DNA of 42,790 nt, taken from positions 1 to 42,790 of the forward strand of contig JARYME010000014.1 in assembly GCA_029907315.1 (NCBI GenBank), in the 5' to 3' direction. Numbering within the stretch: position 1 is the stretch's first letter; each line of letters starts with the position of its first letter. Source of the DNA: Armatimonadota bacterium. GTDB taxonomy: Bacteria; Armatimonadota; UBA5829. A model generated the notes under the pieces. The model did no database searches. It was not told where the DNA came from and was given only the letters and a program-made list of their open reading frames with translations. Shown one piece after another: positions 24,628-33,093 of this stretch. A program made the position numbers and the translations under genes.

Positions 24628-26007
24628 CTAGAACCAGCTTGCCGTATACTTTTCCGGCATCTCGCGGCTTACGCGGCGAAGCCAATCCCAAAACCGCCAA
24701 CGCTCAAGTTGTTCGAGCGTAGCTAAACCATTCATGCCCCCGCGGACCTTCTCGTTGATGGTTTTTCTCTGCTGTTCATTCAGTTGCCCTGCATCCCAAT
24801 CCGCCAGCAGTTCTACGAACAGTTCGCCATCACTTTCGCTGCCGAGAACCTGGCCCATCGTCTTCCGACCGAAGTCGAGCAGGCTGTCCTCAGGCCAGTG
24901 TATGAAGTGCGAGAATGCCAAGTAGTTAAGCGCCCACGGAATGTGCCTTGCAGTAACCTCGCCGTGAATACTTACTCCTTCAAATCCCGTCCGGTAAGCC
25001 CTGAGGCAACCCTCCTTGATTGCGCTCACAGCCAGATCATACCTGCCAACCCAGTTCCACTGACTCGCCTGATGAAGAAAACCCGCACTACGCGCACTTG
25101 GCGGTTTCACATCTACTGGCCATCGCGGATTGTCAAACGCCTCCGCAGGGGCGCCATTGTCAAGAAAAACCTTTAGCGGAAGCTGGTCGAAGTGCACCAT
25201 CTCCGTGATCGTCCACTGGCAAACGCCGTCAGGATGGATCTTGTCGAACATCGCCGGCCGATTGCAGTTCATAAACCGATGTGATTTTCCCTCTGGGTCG
25301 GTTCCTGGCAGGAAACCTGTGTATGTAGCATAAGTCACCAGTTTGTCTCGAAGTTGGCCCGACAAAGCGTCGAGCGCGGGCACGTAACTGAGAGCCTGAA
25401 GTCGGAAGAAATCGGGATCATCAGCCGGCCAGGAGTTTTTGTGTGCCCTACAGCGCGGCTCGTGGCAAACAACAAAGTCCCCGTTCTCCAGGTTCGCACC
25501 CCCGACAGCAAACTCCCTAAACAACCACTGAAGTCCTTCCGTCAGCCAGTCGATGTATGCAGGATGAGTCGGACAAGCGCCGTGCTCCTGGGGCTCGCCG
25601 TTTTCATCCACCATCCGCGCGTCGGGATTTTCTCGGAGGAACGTCTCGAGATTGTAAGGGTGGTCACCCTCGTAGTAGATACCTCCGTACCACGTGGTAC
25701 CCACCCCCGGCATTATGGCGACTCCCTTGGACGCCGCATAATCTGCGACGGCTTTGGAATAGTCCACACCGCCGTGTGAATCCCTCAGGAAGCCCCAGAT
25801 CACGATACCTTTGACTCCAAGCGCAGCCGCTAGGTCCGTAAGCCGGCGGTAGTCTTCAATAAACGTTTCGGGACGTTTGAGGTACTTATTGGCGCAACCG
25901 AAATTCTGAAGGCCAGGGTCATCAAGCACCCAGTTGGTACTGTGGTCCCAGGTCCAGAAATATGAACTTGGCAGAGCTGGTTTTGAAGGTCTATCAAGCT
26001 TCCACAT
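24628..26007 (-). CDS. TIM-barrel glycoside-hydrolase-like protein, function unassigned
   Basis: The 459-residue product has no signal peptide. GVKGIVIWGFL, GVAIMPGVGTTWYGG and an ENGDFVVCHEPRCR segment follow one another as in an (alpha/beta)8 barrel, with many Trp and carboxylates at the ends of predicted strands. The pattern recalls alpha-glucuronidase- and DUF4838-type glycosidases, but I cannot assign a family or name catalytic residues with confidence. The final quarter is helical (DWDAGQLNEQQRKTINEKVR). It lies 21 bases before the oxidoreductase gene and 61 after the beta-helix gene, inside the catabolic block. A sugar-cleaving or sugar-binding role is inferred from that position. Confidence 0.6.
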   Translation of the reverse strand: MWKLDRPSKPALPSSYFWTWDHSTNWVLDDPGLQNFGCANKYLKRPETFIEDYRRLTDLAAALGVKGIVIWGFLRDSHGGVDYSKAVADYAASKGVAIMPGVGTTWYGGIYYEGDHPYNLETFLRENPDARMVDENGEPQEHGACPTHPAYIDWLTEGLQWLFREFAVGGANLENGDFVVCHEPRCRAHKNSWPADDPDFFRLQALSYVPALDALSGQLRDKLVTYATYTGFLPGTDPEGKSHRFMNCNRPAMFDKIHPDGVCQWTITEMVHFDQLPLKVFLDNGAPAEAFDNPRWPVDVKPPSARSAGFLHQASQWNWVGRYDLAVSAIKEGCLRAYRTGFEGVSIHGEVTARHIPWALNYLAFSHFIHWPEDSLLDFGRKTMGQVLGSESDGELFVELLADWDAGQLNEQQRKTINEKVRGGMNGLATLEQLERWRFWDWLRRVSREMPEKYTASWF

Positions 26008-26068
26008 AGCCCACCCCTAAGGCAAGAACATATATCGGGTCCGACGTGCCGGCTTGGACACCTGCACA

Positions 26069-27331
26069 TCATTCCGAGTTGAAACCTATTTCCGCTTTAC
26101 CTTCCTTCATCTTGTTCTCGATTCTTGCGCCGCCGCGCATGTTGTTGCCGACAATCGTGGCGCCGTAGACGTTCGGCCCGAGCTCTACCTGGACTTTTCC
26201 GTCGTCCATGAAGTCGCAGCCGGACACGTTCAGTCGGCGGCAATCGGCGCGAATGACCGGATCATCGCCAGGATGCCTATTGAAGTGGCAAGCTGTGACG
26301 GTAACAGTGCCAAGCCCCTTCAGATCGAGGTACGGACCCTTGCCGCCCCAAAATCCGCAGTTAGCGAACTTAACTGGCCCATTGCTTTGATCCGTAACCA
26401 CCACAGTGCCCATAAACTGGCAGTTGACGAAAGACACTCCCGAATGCGGTTGAATCTTCTCAACAAGCACCGCTGTCGGACACCCGTCAGCGCCTGAATT
26501 GGTGATAACGGCATTGCCGGGTCCGCTGCTGCCATTAATGAAGTGAAAGCCGACTTTGTAGCAAATGCAGAAGCAGTTGTCCACATACTGCCAGTCTGTT
26601 CGCGCGAACTTGAAGGCCGTTGCGTGCTTCTGGGTGTAAAGCATCAGCTCACCATCCCAGAATGGCCAAAAATGCACATTCTGAATGCGACCGACATCGA
26701 AACAGTGGTCAACGAAGATGCCTATATTGAGCGGCTGCCCAGAAACATTGCGGATCATGTGGCGACCGTTGCCACGCAGACCAAAGTTGATACCGTTCCA
26801 AGGGTTCACGAGCATAACGTCAACTACGCTGCAGTCATACTCAGCACCAGCTATGCACCACGGATAAGGCACCGGATTCTTCCGGTCCTGTTCCGGATAA
26901 TAGATTGCTAGTCCCTTAACGCAAGCTCCGGAGTTCAGAAAGATGAATGGCTCACCCTGTTCAGACCCCCTGCCCTCGACCGCCAACAACTTGCTGCACT
27001 TGAACGAATTCAACGTACCCGGAGAGCGCAGTGTACCCTCAAGTGTAACGTGCATAGGAACATTGAGGTGACCTTTGATCAGGTAGTCGCCGGTAGGCAC
27101 AAACACGATGCCGCCGCCATCCTTTGCTGCGGCGTCAAGAGCTTTTTGGAATGCGGCGGTGTCGTCGGTAACCCCGTCGCCCTTTGCACCAAATTGGATA
27201 ACGGAGTAGACACCCTTCTGCTGCCCCCAAAACAACTCATTGGCCGTCTGCTCACCCAGACACGGTCGGAGAAGAACAACAGAAAGCACAACAGCGCCGA
27301 TTAATCGAGCACGGTAATCTGTCATATGCAA
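26069..27331 (-). CDS. Secreted right-handed beta-helix protein (pectate lyase superfamily type), copy 2
   Basis: The 420-residue product starts at a TTG with GGAGG six bases upstream. That ribosome site lies inside the end of the preceding gene, so the two are translationally coupled. An ATG two codons later is possible. A signal peptide ends near CLGEQ. The N-terminal motif YSVIQFGAKGDGVTDDTAAFQKAL is here given only in its parts: IQFGAKGDG and TDDTAAFQKAL mark the pectate lyase superfamily/GH28-type beta-helix entry. Later repeats contain VGRIQNVHFWPFWDGE. Known members cleave pectin-like or other uronate polysaccharides. The preceding gene is a close tandem paralogue. No polygalacturonase catalytic Asp pattern was recognised. 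Confidence 0.78.
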   Translation of the reverse strand: MHMTDYRARLIGAVVLSVVLLRPCLGEQTANELFWGQQKGVYSVIQFGAKGDGVTDDTAAFQKALDAAAKDGGGIVFVPTGDYLIKGHLNVPMHVTLEGTLRSPGTLNSFKCSKLLAVEGRGSEQGEPFIFLNSGACVKGLAIYYPEQDRKNPVPYPWCIAGAEYDCSVVDVMLVNPWNGINFGLRGNGRHMIRNVSGQPLNIGIFVDHCFDVGRIQNVHFWPFWDGELMLYTQKHATAFKFARTDWQYVDNCFCICYKVGFHFINGSSGPGNAVITNSGADGCPTAVLVEKIQPHSGVSFVNCQFMGTVVVTDQSNGPVKFANCGFWGGKGPYLDLKGLGTVTVTACHFNRHPGDDPVIRADCRRLNVSGCDFMDDGKVQVELGPNVYGATIVGNNMRGGARIENKMKEGKAEIGFNSE

Positions 27332-27332
27332 T

Positions 27333-28619
27333 TCAGTCCTCCGCGTTCAACCCGATCTGAATGTTGCCTTTGCTCTTATTCTCGATCTTGGCTCCGCCGC
27401 GGAGCAAGTTTCCCATTATCACAGCTGATTTCTGGTTTTCTCCAAGCACAATCTGCTTCTTGTCTGCGTTCATAAAGTCGCAGTTGGACACGGTGAGAGC
27501 TGCGCCATTCGAGTAGATACATGGTTCGCCCTTGTTTTCGGCATCCCATGTGATAAAGTGGCACGAATTGAAAATAACGTGACCGTTTCCCAACACACGC
27601 GCATGGTTGATGGTCTCCTTGGGCAAGCCCCAGAACCCGCAGTTGGTGAACTTCACGGGACCATTGTTGGTATCTCGAATGTCGATGCCCGCCATGAACT
27701 GACAGTTTACGAACTGGAGACCGGCGTGGGGTTGGCATTTCTCGACGAGGACCGCGCACGGCCCTATATCGGCGCCAGAGTTACTGATGACCACGTTGCC
27801 GGGACCGGCGTCACTTGCGGCAAGAAAATGGAATCCCACTCGGAAAAAGATCGTGAACGTGTTGTGGATGAACTGCCAGTCGGTGCGTCCGATCTTGAAG
27901 CCTGTGCCGTTCTTGTAGGTGTAATCTTTCATCAGGGGCACGTCCCAAAACGGCCAGAGATGAACATCCTCGATTCGCCCAACGTCGAAGCACTTGTCAA
28001 TGAAAATGCCTGTCTTGATCGGTTGGGCGTAGAGTCCTTTGATGTAGTGACGGCCGCAGGGTCTGGTGCCAAAGTCTACAGCCTGCCACGGGTTAACAAG
28101 CAGGACGTCGACTATAGAGCAGTTGTCGCCTTCCCCAGCAATACACCACGGGTATGGAACGGGGTTCTTCCGATCCTGCTCCGGATAGTAGACTGCGAGA
28201 CCTTTAATCACCGAATCGTGGTGCATAAAGATGAACGCCGGACCGTCTTCTTTTCCTTTTCCCTCAACCGCAAGAAGCACGGACCCTTTGTAGTTGGCGA
28301 CGTCGATACCCCTGATTGCACCCGTCAAGCTCGGCGGCGCCTGAAAAACTCCCTGCAGCGTGACTTGCGACGGTATCTCAAGATGACCCTTGATGAGATA
28401 AGCACCCGAGGGCACGAAAACGATACCGCCCGTCTTGCCCGCCTCGTTGAGGGCTTTCTGAAAAGCCTCGGTGTCGTCTGTGGTACCGTCTCCTCTTGCT
28501 CCAAAACTGGTAACGCTGTAAACGCCCGGCTGTCCCAGGACAGCCTGCGGAACGTCGGCGGCTTGTAGAGTTACCGCAGCCAATAAAAGCACTACCAACC
28601 CGATTGCACCTGCACCCAT
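27333..28619 (-). CDS. Secreted right-handed beta-helix protein (pectate lyase superfamily type), copy 1
   Basis: ATG 28619 is chosen because GGAGG lies nine bases upstream and the product then begins with a signal peptide (MGAGAIGLVVLLLAAVTLQA); an ATG at 28661 would precede the ribosome site. The 428-residue chain opens with VTSFGARGDG and TDDTEAFQKAL, the start of a pectate-lyase-superfamily beta-helix. It shares long segments with the next gene, including YYPEQDRKNPVPYPWC and CFDVGRI..VHLWPFWD. The tandem pair suggests a recent duplication with specialisation for related substrates. A predicted promoter lies directly upstream, so expression can be partly independent of the kinase gene. 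Confidence 0.8.
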   Translation of the reverse strand: MGAGAIGLVVLLLAAVTLQAADVPQAVLGQPGVYSVTSFGARGDGTTDDTEAFQKALNEAGKTGGIVFVPSGAYLIKGHLEIPSQVTLQGVFQAPPSLTGAIRGIDVANYKGSVLLAVEGKGKEDGPAFIFMHHDSVIKGLAVYYPEQDRKNPVPYPWCIAGEGDNCSIVDVLLVNPWQAVDFGTRPCGRHYIKGLYAQPIKTGIFIDKCFDVGRIEDVHLWPFWDVPLMKDYTYKNGTGFKIGRTDWQFIHNTFTIFFRVGFHFLAASDAGPGNVVISNSGADIGPCAVLVEKCQPHAGLQFVNCQFMAGIDIRDTNNGPVKFTNCGFWGLPKETINHARVLGNGHVIFNSCHFITWDAENKGEPCIYSNGAALTVSNCDFMNADKKQIVLGENQKSAVIMGNLLRGGAKIENKSKGNIQIGLNAED

Positions 28620-28698
28620 AACCAAATTCCTCCCACCTAAAATAATCCAAATCCGGCACATAAACGGTTACTCACCCCGTCACCATTGCCTTGCGCAC

Positions 28699-28727
28699 AG
28701 TATAACAACAAATGGATTAAGTGTCTA
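28699..28727 (-). promoter_or_regulatory. Internal promoter before the tandem beta-helix genes
   Basis: Read leftwards, TAGACA (28727-28722), a 17-base spacer and TATACT (28704-28699) match the -35 and -10 consensus at five of six positions each. The -35 box overlaps the stop codon of the kinase gene. The predicted start is near 28692. It would give the six downstream genes expression independent of nagB-like/kinase transcription. Confidence 0.6.
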
Positions 28728-29705
28728 GGCCAACTGCGCGTATATTGACCAGACACGTTCGCGCGTTATGTCCTTGTTTATCGTATGGGGTGAAGTCACA
28801 GACAGGCCTGCCACGACCGCTGCCAGCTTGTGAGCCTGCGCTACGGTCATTCCTTCTGCTAGACCCACGAGCATGCCCGCCAAATGAGCATCGCCCGCCC
28901 CGGCAGTGCCCACTGGCTCCACGTCCATCGCCGGAACGTGCTGGAGTTCTGTGCCGCTCCACGACCAGCTTCCCTCACGTCCTGCAGTAACGACGACTAC
29001 CATACCAGGGTTAATAGATGCTGCTCTCTCCACAGCAGCTCGAACAATATTCTCTGTAGGACTCCCCTCCGGCAAATCGGCGAGCACCGACGCTTCGTCA
29101 CGGTTCAGAGCCAACAGGTCAACCTTTTGCAGGAGGTTCGAATCGAGTGCCGGCGTGACCTCCTCAGACGTAAAGGATGCCGCTCGAAAGGACTTATAGT
29201 GGGTCGCAAGATCAAGTAGCGCAACCCGTGCTTCTATGGGCACCTCGGGCACAGCAAGCGCGATGCCCCGAGAACCGAATCTCTGAAACTCCGGCTCGGC
29301 CCGACGGACGAAATCCGCATCGACCTTGGAACAAGCAGAATCGTCGGTTGTCAGATTCCCACCGCTTCCGTCAGGATACACGAAACAGAATGAAAAGAGT
29401 GTGGAATCTCCTGGCGAGATCTCGACGTATCGCAGGTCGAGTCCTATCTCAGACATCTCGCGCAGCAGTCTTTGCCCGACTTCGTCATCTCCAACTTTGC
29501 CTATGGGAATAACCTCAAACCTCGGCCGAGATAAAACCTTGACGTAGTGAGCAATGATGTGGAGCTTGCAGTAGTCGCGTCTGTCCAGGAAGTGCCCGCC
29601 CCGGCTTTCTTCACGACCAAGTGTAGCGTTGCCGCGAATAGCAAAGAAGACACCTGCCCCAATCCCACCAACCCCGATCATCCCCGAAAACCTTTCAGCA
29701 CTCAT
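28725..29705 (-). CDS. PfkB-family (ribokinase-like) sugar kinase
   Basis: The 326-residue enzyme begins with a GVGGIGAGV glycine motif. It ends with the PfkB signature GTAGAGDAHLAGML, where Asp272 of GAGD is the expected catalytic base. LLALNRDEASVL (197-208) is the usual inter-motif segment. Family members phosphorylate sugars such as ribose, 2-keto-3-deoxygluconate, fructose 1-phosphate or tagatose 6-phosphate. Beside a NagB-like gene and lyases, a keto-deoxy-uronate or amino-sugar derivative is the natural guess. The start at ATG 29705 has a distant GGAGG; an ATG eight codons later with AAAGG before it is an alternative. The gene lies 61 bases after the NagB-like gene. Confidence 0.88.
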   Translation of the reverse strand: MSAERFSGMIGVGGIGAGVFFAIRGNATLGREESRGGHFLDRRDYCKLHIIAHYVKVLSRPRFEVIPIGKVGDDEVGQRLLREMSEIGLDLRYVEISPGDSTLFSFCFVYPDGSGGNLTTDDSACSKVDADFVRRAEPEFQRFGSRGIALAVPEVPIEARVALLDLATHYKSFRAASFTSEEVTPALDSNLLQKVDLLALNRDEASVLADLPEGSPTENIVRAAVERAASINPGMVVVVTAGREGSWSWSGTELQHVPAMDVEPVGTAGAGDAHLAGMLVGLAEGMTVAQAHKLAAVVAGLSVTSPHTINKDITRERVWSIYAQLA

Positions 29706-29766
29706 AGACGCGCACCCAGCCTCCAGCGAGAGTAGATGTTCTGCACTTTACCGGCAAACCCGTTCT

Positions 29767-30639
29767 TCACACACCGAGATCCCACTCAGGATGCTCGCTG
29801 ATGGGGTGCCGAGCAGTATCGATTGTGGCAGTAATCAGAGCATCAGGATGCTCCTGAAGGAGAGTCATTGGATACTCCGGGGTGGGATATCCAAAGAGAG
29901 CGACTCGAAGAGCGGTGGCTTTCCATGCGCCTGTGTCGCTCCATAAGCGCACCTTCTTGGCTGAAAGACATTCTTTCATACCCAAAGTAACGGACATAGG
30001 GGGCACAAACTGGTATGCAGCCCCGAACGTGCGATGCGCCAGCGCCAGAACCGTATCGATGTTGTTGTATTGGATGCGGATGGTAGATTCCCTCAACTCA
30101 TCCAAGGTTATCTGACTGAAGGGTTCGCGGCGAGCTTGGTTGTATGCTACGTGGCCGTCCTGGCCCCATCCGCCGTATGTTATGTCTATCGGAGCCTCCC
30201 ATATGCGCCGACGGACTTCTTCGATATTGTTCGGGGTCAGCCAGACTCTGTTTTCCTCCGGCACAGCCAGCGCCGGATCGACAGGATCATAGAAACGCTC
30301 TTCCATGAAGCCTCGGAAACAGTAAGGGTGTTTTCGAGGCAACTCGCGGCCCTGCCAGTCAAGGCATTCGTCCATGTGGAAAACGACTAGTCCCTTAAGG
30401 CTGACTCTCTCGCGATTCACCAACTCAGTGAAAGGCTTGTACCAGCACGCAGGACCACATGGGATAATAGCACGAAGCTCCCCCTTGGCTTTGATCTCAT
30501 CGACCAATTCGCGAGCCATAAGCCAGCCCATTTCCTGGGAATCTTTGACCAACCTGAAGGGCACTTTGAGATTCGGATGCCCTTCCAGTTCAGTGTAGGG
30601 AATCTTGCACCATTCGTAGAGCTCTTTTGCAGTCACCAT
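29767..30639 (-). CDS. NagB/glucosamine-6-phosphate isomerase-like protein
   Basis: The 290-residue product is slightly longer than the usual 250-270 of NagB. It keeps the active-site blocks: FHMDEC (87-92, with Asp90 in the position of the proton-transfer Asp of NagB) and GGWGQDGHVAYNQ (156-168, with His163 as the ring-opening His). NagB converts glucosamine 6-phosphate to fructose 6-phosphate and ammonia. Divergence around CGPACWYKPF, which replaces the usual phosphate-loop sequence, means the substrate could be another amino-sugar or sugar phosphate. It is the first gene of the leftward catabolic block and diverges from a Tat-exported sulfatase. GGAGG lies ten bases before the ATG. Confidence 0.8.
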   Translation of the reverse strand: MVTAKELYEWCKIPYTELEGHPNLKVPFRLVKDSQEMGWLMARELVDEIKAKGELRAIIPCGPACWYKPFTELVNRERVSLKGLVVFHMDECLDWQGRELPRKHPYCFRGFMEERFYDPVDPALAVPEENRVWLTPNNIEEVRRRIWEAPIDITYGGWGQDGHVAYNQARREPFSQITLDELRESTIRIQYNNIDTVLALAHRTFGAAYQFVPPMSVTLGMKECLSAKKVRLWSDTGAWKATALRVALFGYPTPEYPMTLLQEHPDALITATIDTARHPISEHPEWDLGV

Positions 30640-30711
30640 AAACCGTCAGCCTCCACAACCCAGTGAGTAAGGCGTATCTCCGCAACAGCGACGTTTCCGA
30701 ACCACTTCTAA

Positions 30712-30724
30712 TTGGTTCAACCAA
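30712..30724. promoter_or_regulatory. Palindrome in the divergent sulfatase/NagB-like region
   Basis: TTGGTTCAACCAA reads TTGGT-N3-ACCAA, a perfect palindrome around a three-base spacer. It has the same form as the palindrome at 13216-13228 and fits the operator consensus described for FadR-subfamily GntR regulators (TnGTnnnACnA). It lies 73 bases upstream of the catabolic block's first start codon and 92 upstream of the sulfatase. Confidence 0.5.
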
Positions 30725-30815
30725 GTCGCCCCTACGTCCTTCAGGCAGGAATATGATTGATTCGCAGCGAAGTTTGACCGCAGTAGGCGGTACGAGGATA
30801 TCAGAGGAAAAATAT

Positions 30816-32237
30816 ATGAAGCACAACGGACTTACGCGAAGAGAGTTCCTGAGCGCCGCCGGTATATCGACCGCAGCAATGGCTTTGGGAAGCGGTTTAT
30901 TTGCGGCCGAACCGAAGCCCACAAACGTGCTGCTGATCACAGCCGACGACGCAAACTGGGACTCATTCGGCTGCACTGGCTGCAGAGCGCCCAATATCTC
31001 ACCGAACATCGACGCGCTTGCCGCACAAGGGATACGCTTCGAGCACGCACACGTCACCAGTGCAATCTGCCAGCCGTCCAGATCCGTTATCGGAACTGGC
31101 AGGTATCCTCACAGAAACGGCGCCCTCGGATTCGACCCGATAAGAACTGATGTGCCTACGATAGTCGAATGCTTCAGGTCCTCAGGATACTACACCGGCA
31201 TATTGGCAAAGGTGGAGCATATGGCTCCGCCGGCGAAGTTTCCATGGGATGTGGTTGTCAAGGGAGCGGAACTCGGAAATGGGCGCAACCCGCAGCTCTA
31301 CTATCAGCACACCAAAGCTCTAATCGAACAGGCGAAGGCCCAGGGAAAGCCTTTCTTCTTGATGGCAAATTCTCAGGATCCGCACCGACCGTTTCCGAGC
31401 ATAGATCAGCCTTCGGAAAACGTAAGCCGAATCTATAAGCCTGAAGAAGTCGACGTCCCGGGATTCCTGCCTCAGGGAATCCCCGACATCCAGAAGGAGA
31501 TTGCGCAGTACTACACGGCCGTTCACAGATGCGACGAAACGGTAGGCCAGATACTCAGAGCACTGCGCGATGCAGGCGCCGAAGAAAACACGATGGTGAT
31601 TTTCCTAAGCGACAACGGGATATCGGTTCCTTTCGCCAAGACCAACTGCTATGAAAACAGCACAAAGACACCCTTAATTATCCGTTGGCCCGGGAAGATA
31701 AAGCCGGGGCTGGTCGACAAGGAGCACTTTGTCAGCGGAATAGACTTGATGCCGACCTTGATCGATGCGCTGGGTCTGAAACCGGTGGAAGGCATGGACG
31801 GAACCTCGTTCGCTCCCATACTGCGAGGCGTAAAGCTGCCGGGAAGGGATAAGGTGTTCACTTTTATCACGAGCACCGCCGGCAGGAGATTCTACCCGAT
31901 GCGCTCCGTCCGCACAGCGACGAGAAGCTACATATTCAATGCCTGGTCGGATGGGAAAACTGAGTTCCAAAACGAGCCTATGAGCGGGCTTACCTGGAAC
32001 GCCATGGTGCGGGCAGGCAAGCAGGACTCGAAGATAGCCGCGCGGTGCGACTTCTTCCTGCACAGGGTGCCCGAGGAGTTCTACGATCTAACGAAAGACC
32101 CTTGCGAGCTGAACAATCTAATCGACTCACGCGCGCACCGTGAGGAAATAGATCAGCTCCGAGCGGAGATGCTCGATATGATGAAGAGTACGAGTGATCC
32201 GCTGTTAGATGAGTTTCGGAAAAAGATCGGCGCTTAA
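30816..32237 (+). CDS. Tat-exported sulfatase
   Basis: ATG 30816 follows AGAGGA and opens a twin-arginine signal (LTRREFLSAAG, residues 6-16); the open frame extends further upstream without meaning. The 473-residue product is a type I sulfatase. Metal ligands are Asp44-Asp45 (LITADD), the formylglycine site is CQPSR (Cys85 to Arg89), and a late SDNG motif completes the site. Export in folded form through Tat is common for sulfatases that are modified in the cytoplasm. It is transcribed away from the catabolic block and shares its regulatory region. It probably desulfates the polysaccharide outside the cytoplasm before lyase attack. The sugar position cleaved cannot be told. Confidence 0.9.
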   Translation: MKHNGLTRREFLSAAGISTAAMALGSGLFAAEPKPTNVLLITADDANWDSFGCTGCRAPNISPNIDALAAQGIRFEHAHVTSAICQPSRSVIGTGRYPHRNGALGFDPIRTDVPTIVECFRSSGYYTGILAKVEHMAPPAKFPWDVVVKGAELGNGRNPQLYYQHTKALIEQAKAQGKPFFLMANSQDPHRPFPSIDQPSENVSRIYKPEEVDVPGFLPQGIPDIQKEIAQYYTAVHRCDETVGQILRALRDAGAEENTMVIFLSDNGISVPFAKTNCYENSTKTPLIIRWPGKIKPGLVDKEHFVSGIDLMPTLIDALGLKPVEGMDGTSFAPILRGVKLPGRDKVFTFITSTAGRRFYPMRSVRTATRSYIFNAWSDGKTEFQNEPMSGLTWNAMVRAGKQDSKIAARCDFFLHRVPEEFYDLTKDPCELNNLIDSRAHREEIDQLRAEMLDMMKSTSDPLLDEFRKKIGA

Positions 32238-32268
32238 GAAACACAACTGCAAAGCCCTCTACTGGCTC

Positions 32269-33090
32269 TTAACGAGTGTAACTGTGTAGCCCTCCGGCAA
32301 ACAGGCTAACGCCCAGAAACGTGATCAGTGTACAAGCAAAACCTATCAACAGCAGCCTGTTTGCAAACTTGCCACGTCTTCCAAGGAACACCCGAACGTG
32401 TAAGTAGGCAGCATAAACCAACCACGTTACGAGAGACCAGGTCTCCTTAGGATCCCAACTCCAGTACGTGCCCCAAGCACTCTGTGCCCACATTGAGCCA
32501 GTGACCACACCCAGGGTAAACAGAGGAAAGCCCAGTGCAACCATCTTGTACGCGAAGCGGTCCAGTGTGTCCAACGACGGCAGTGCAGTTTGCCACCTAC
32601 CGACACGCTTGTTCTTGAGGAGGCTGTCGTTGACACAGTAAAGCGCCCCTGCAGCAAAAGCCAGAGCAAAACCAGCATAGCCTCCCAAACTTGCTGCAAC
32701 GTGCACAACGCTCCACCTGCTCCTCAAAACAGGCAAAACGAACCGACATGTACTCCCAGGCGCGACAGAAGCAGAGACCACCAGCGCGGCGCAGATTAGT
32801 GCAGCAGCAGCTCCAAGCACGGCCGGTCTTCGCGTGCTGCGGGTCGCCAAGAAAAACGCCATCACCGCCCAGCCAACGAACAGCAGCGACTCTCGCAAGT
32901 TCGTAAGAGGCACACGTCCGAGTTCAAATCCCAACAGGACCATAAGCGCAGCGTGCACCAGGAGTCCGGCCGCTGCGACCGCTTTTGCTGTAGTGGCTTT
33001 CGTCGAGAACGTTCCCGCGCTCCAAAGAAACGCTGCTGCAGCCGCTGAGTAACAGGTGACAGCTATTATCCACAGGATATCGGACAACAT
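32269..33090 (-). CDS. CcsA/HemX-like cytochrome c assembly protein, second copy
   Basis: This 273-residue protein has about eight membrane segments. It carries the complete tryptophan-rich haem-handling motif WGTYWSWDPKETW (206-218), followed by the external His231 (YAAYLH) and preceded by His130 (WSVVHVAASLGG), as in CcsA/CcmC/CcmF-type proteins. System II CcsA passes haem to apocytochrome c together with ResB. Here the gene lies three bases after hemA, where hemX sits in Bacillus-type operons. A second CcsA-type gene lies on the other side of hemA. It may be a specialised or HemX-type partner of haem synthesis; both copies keep the full motif. Confidence 0.85.
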   Translation of the reverse strand: MLSDILWIIAVTCYSAAAAAFLWSAGTFSTKATTAKAVAAAGLLVHAALMVLLGFELGRVPLTNLRESLLFVGWAVMAFFLATRSTRRPAVLGAAAALICAALVVSASVAPGSTCRFVLPVLRSRWSVVHVAASLGGYAGFALAFAAGALYCVNDSLLKNKRVGRWQTALPSLDTLDRFAYKMVALGFPLFTLGVVTGSMWAQSAWGTYWSWDPKETWSLVTWLVYAAYLHVRVFLGRRGKFANRLLLIGFACTLITFLGVSLFAGGLHSYTR

Positions 33091-33093
33091 AGG

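Noticed and set aside
23581-28568. Long rightward open frames at 23581-24567 and 27558-28568
   Set aside because: They are complements of the well-supported oxidoreductase and beta-helix genes and have no recognisable domains.
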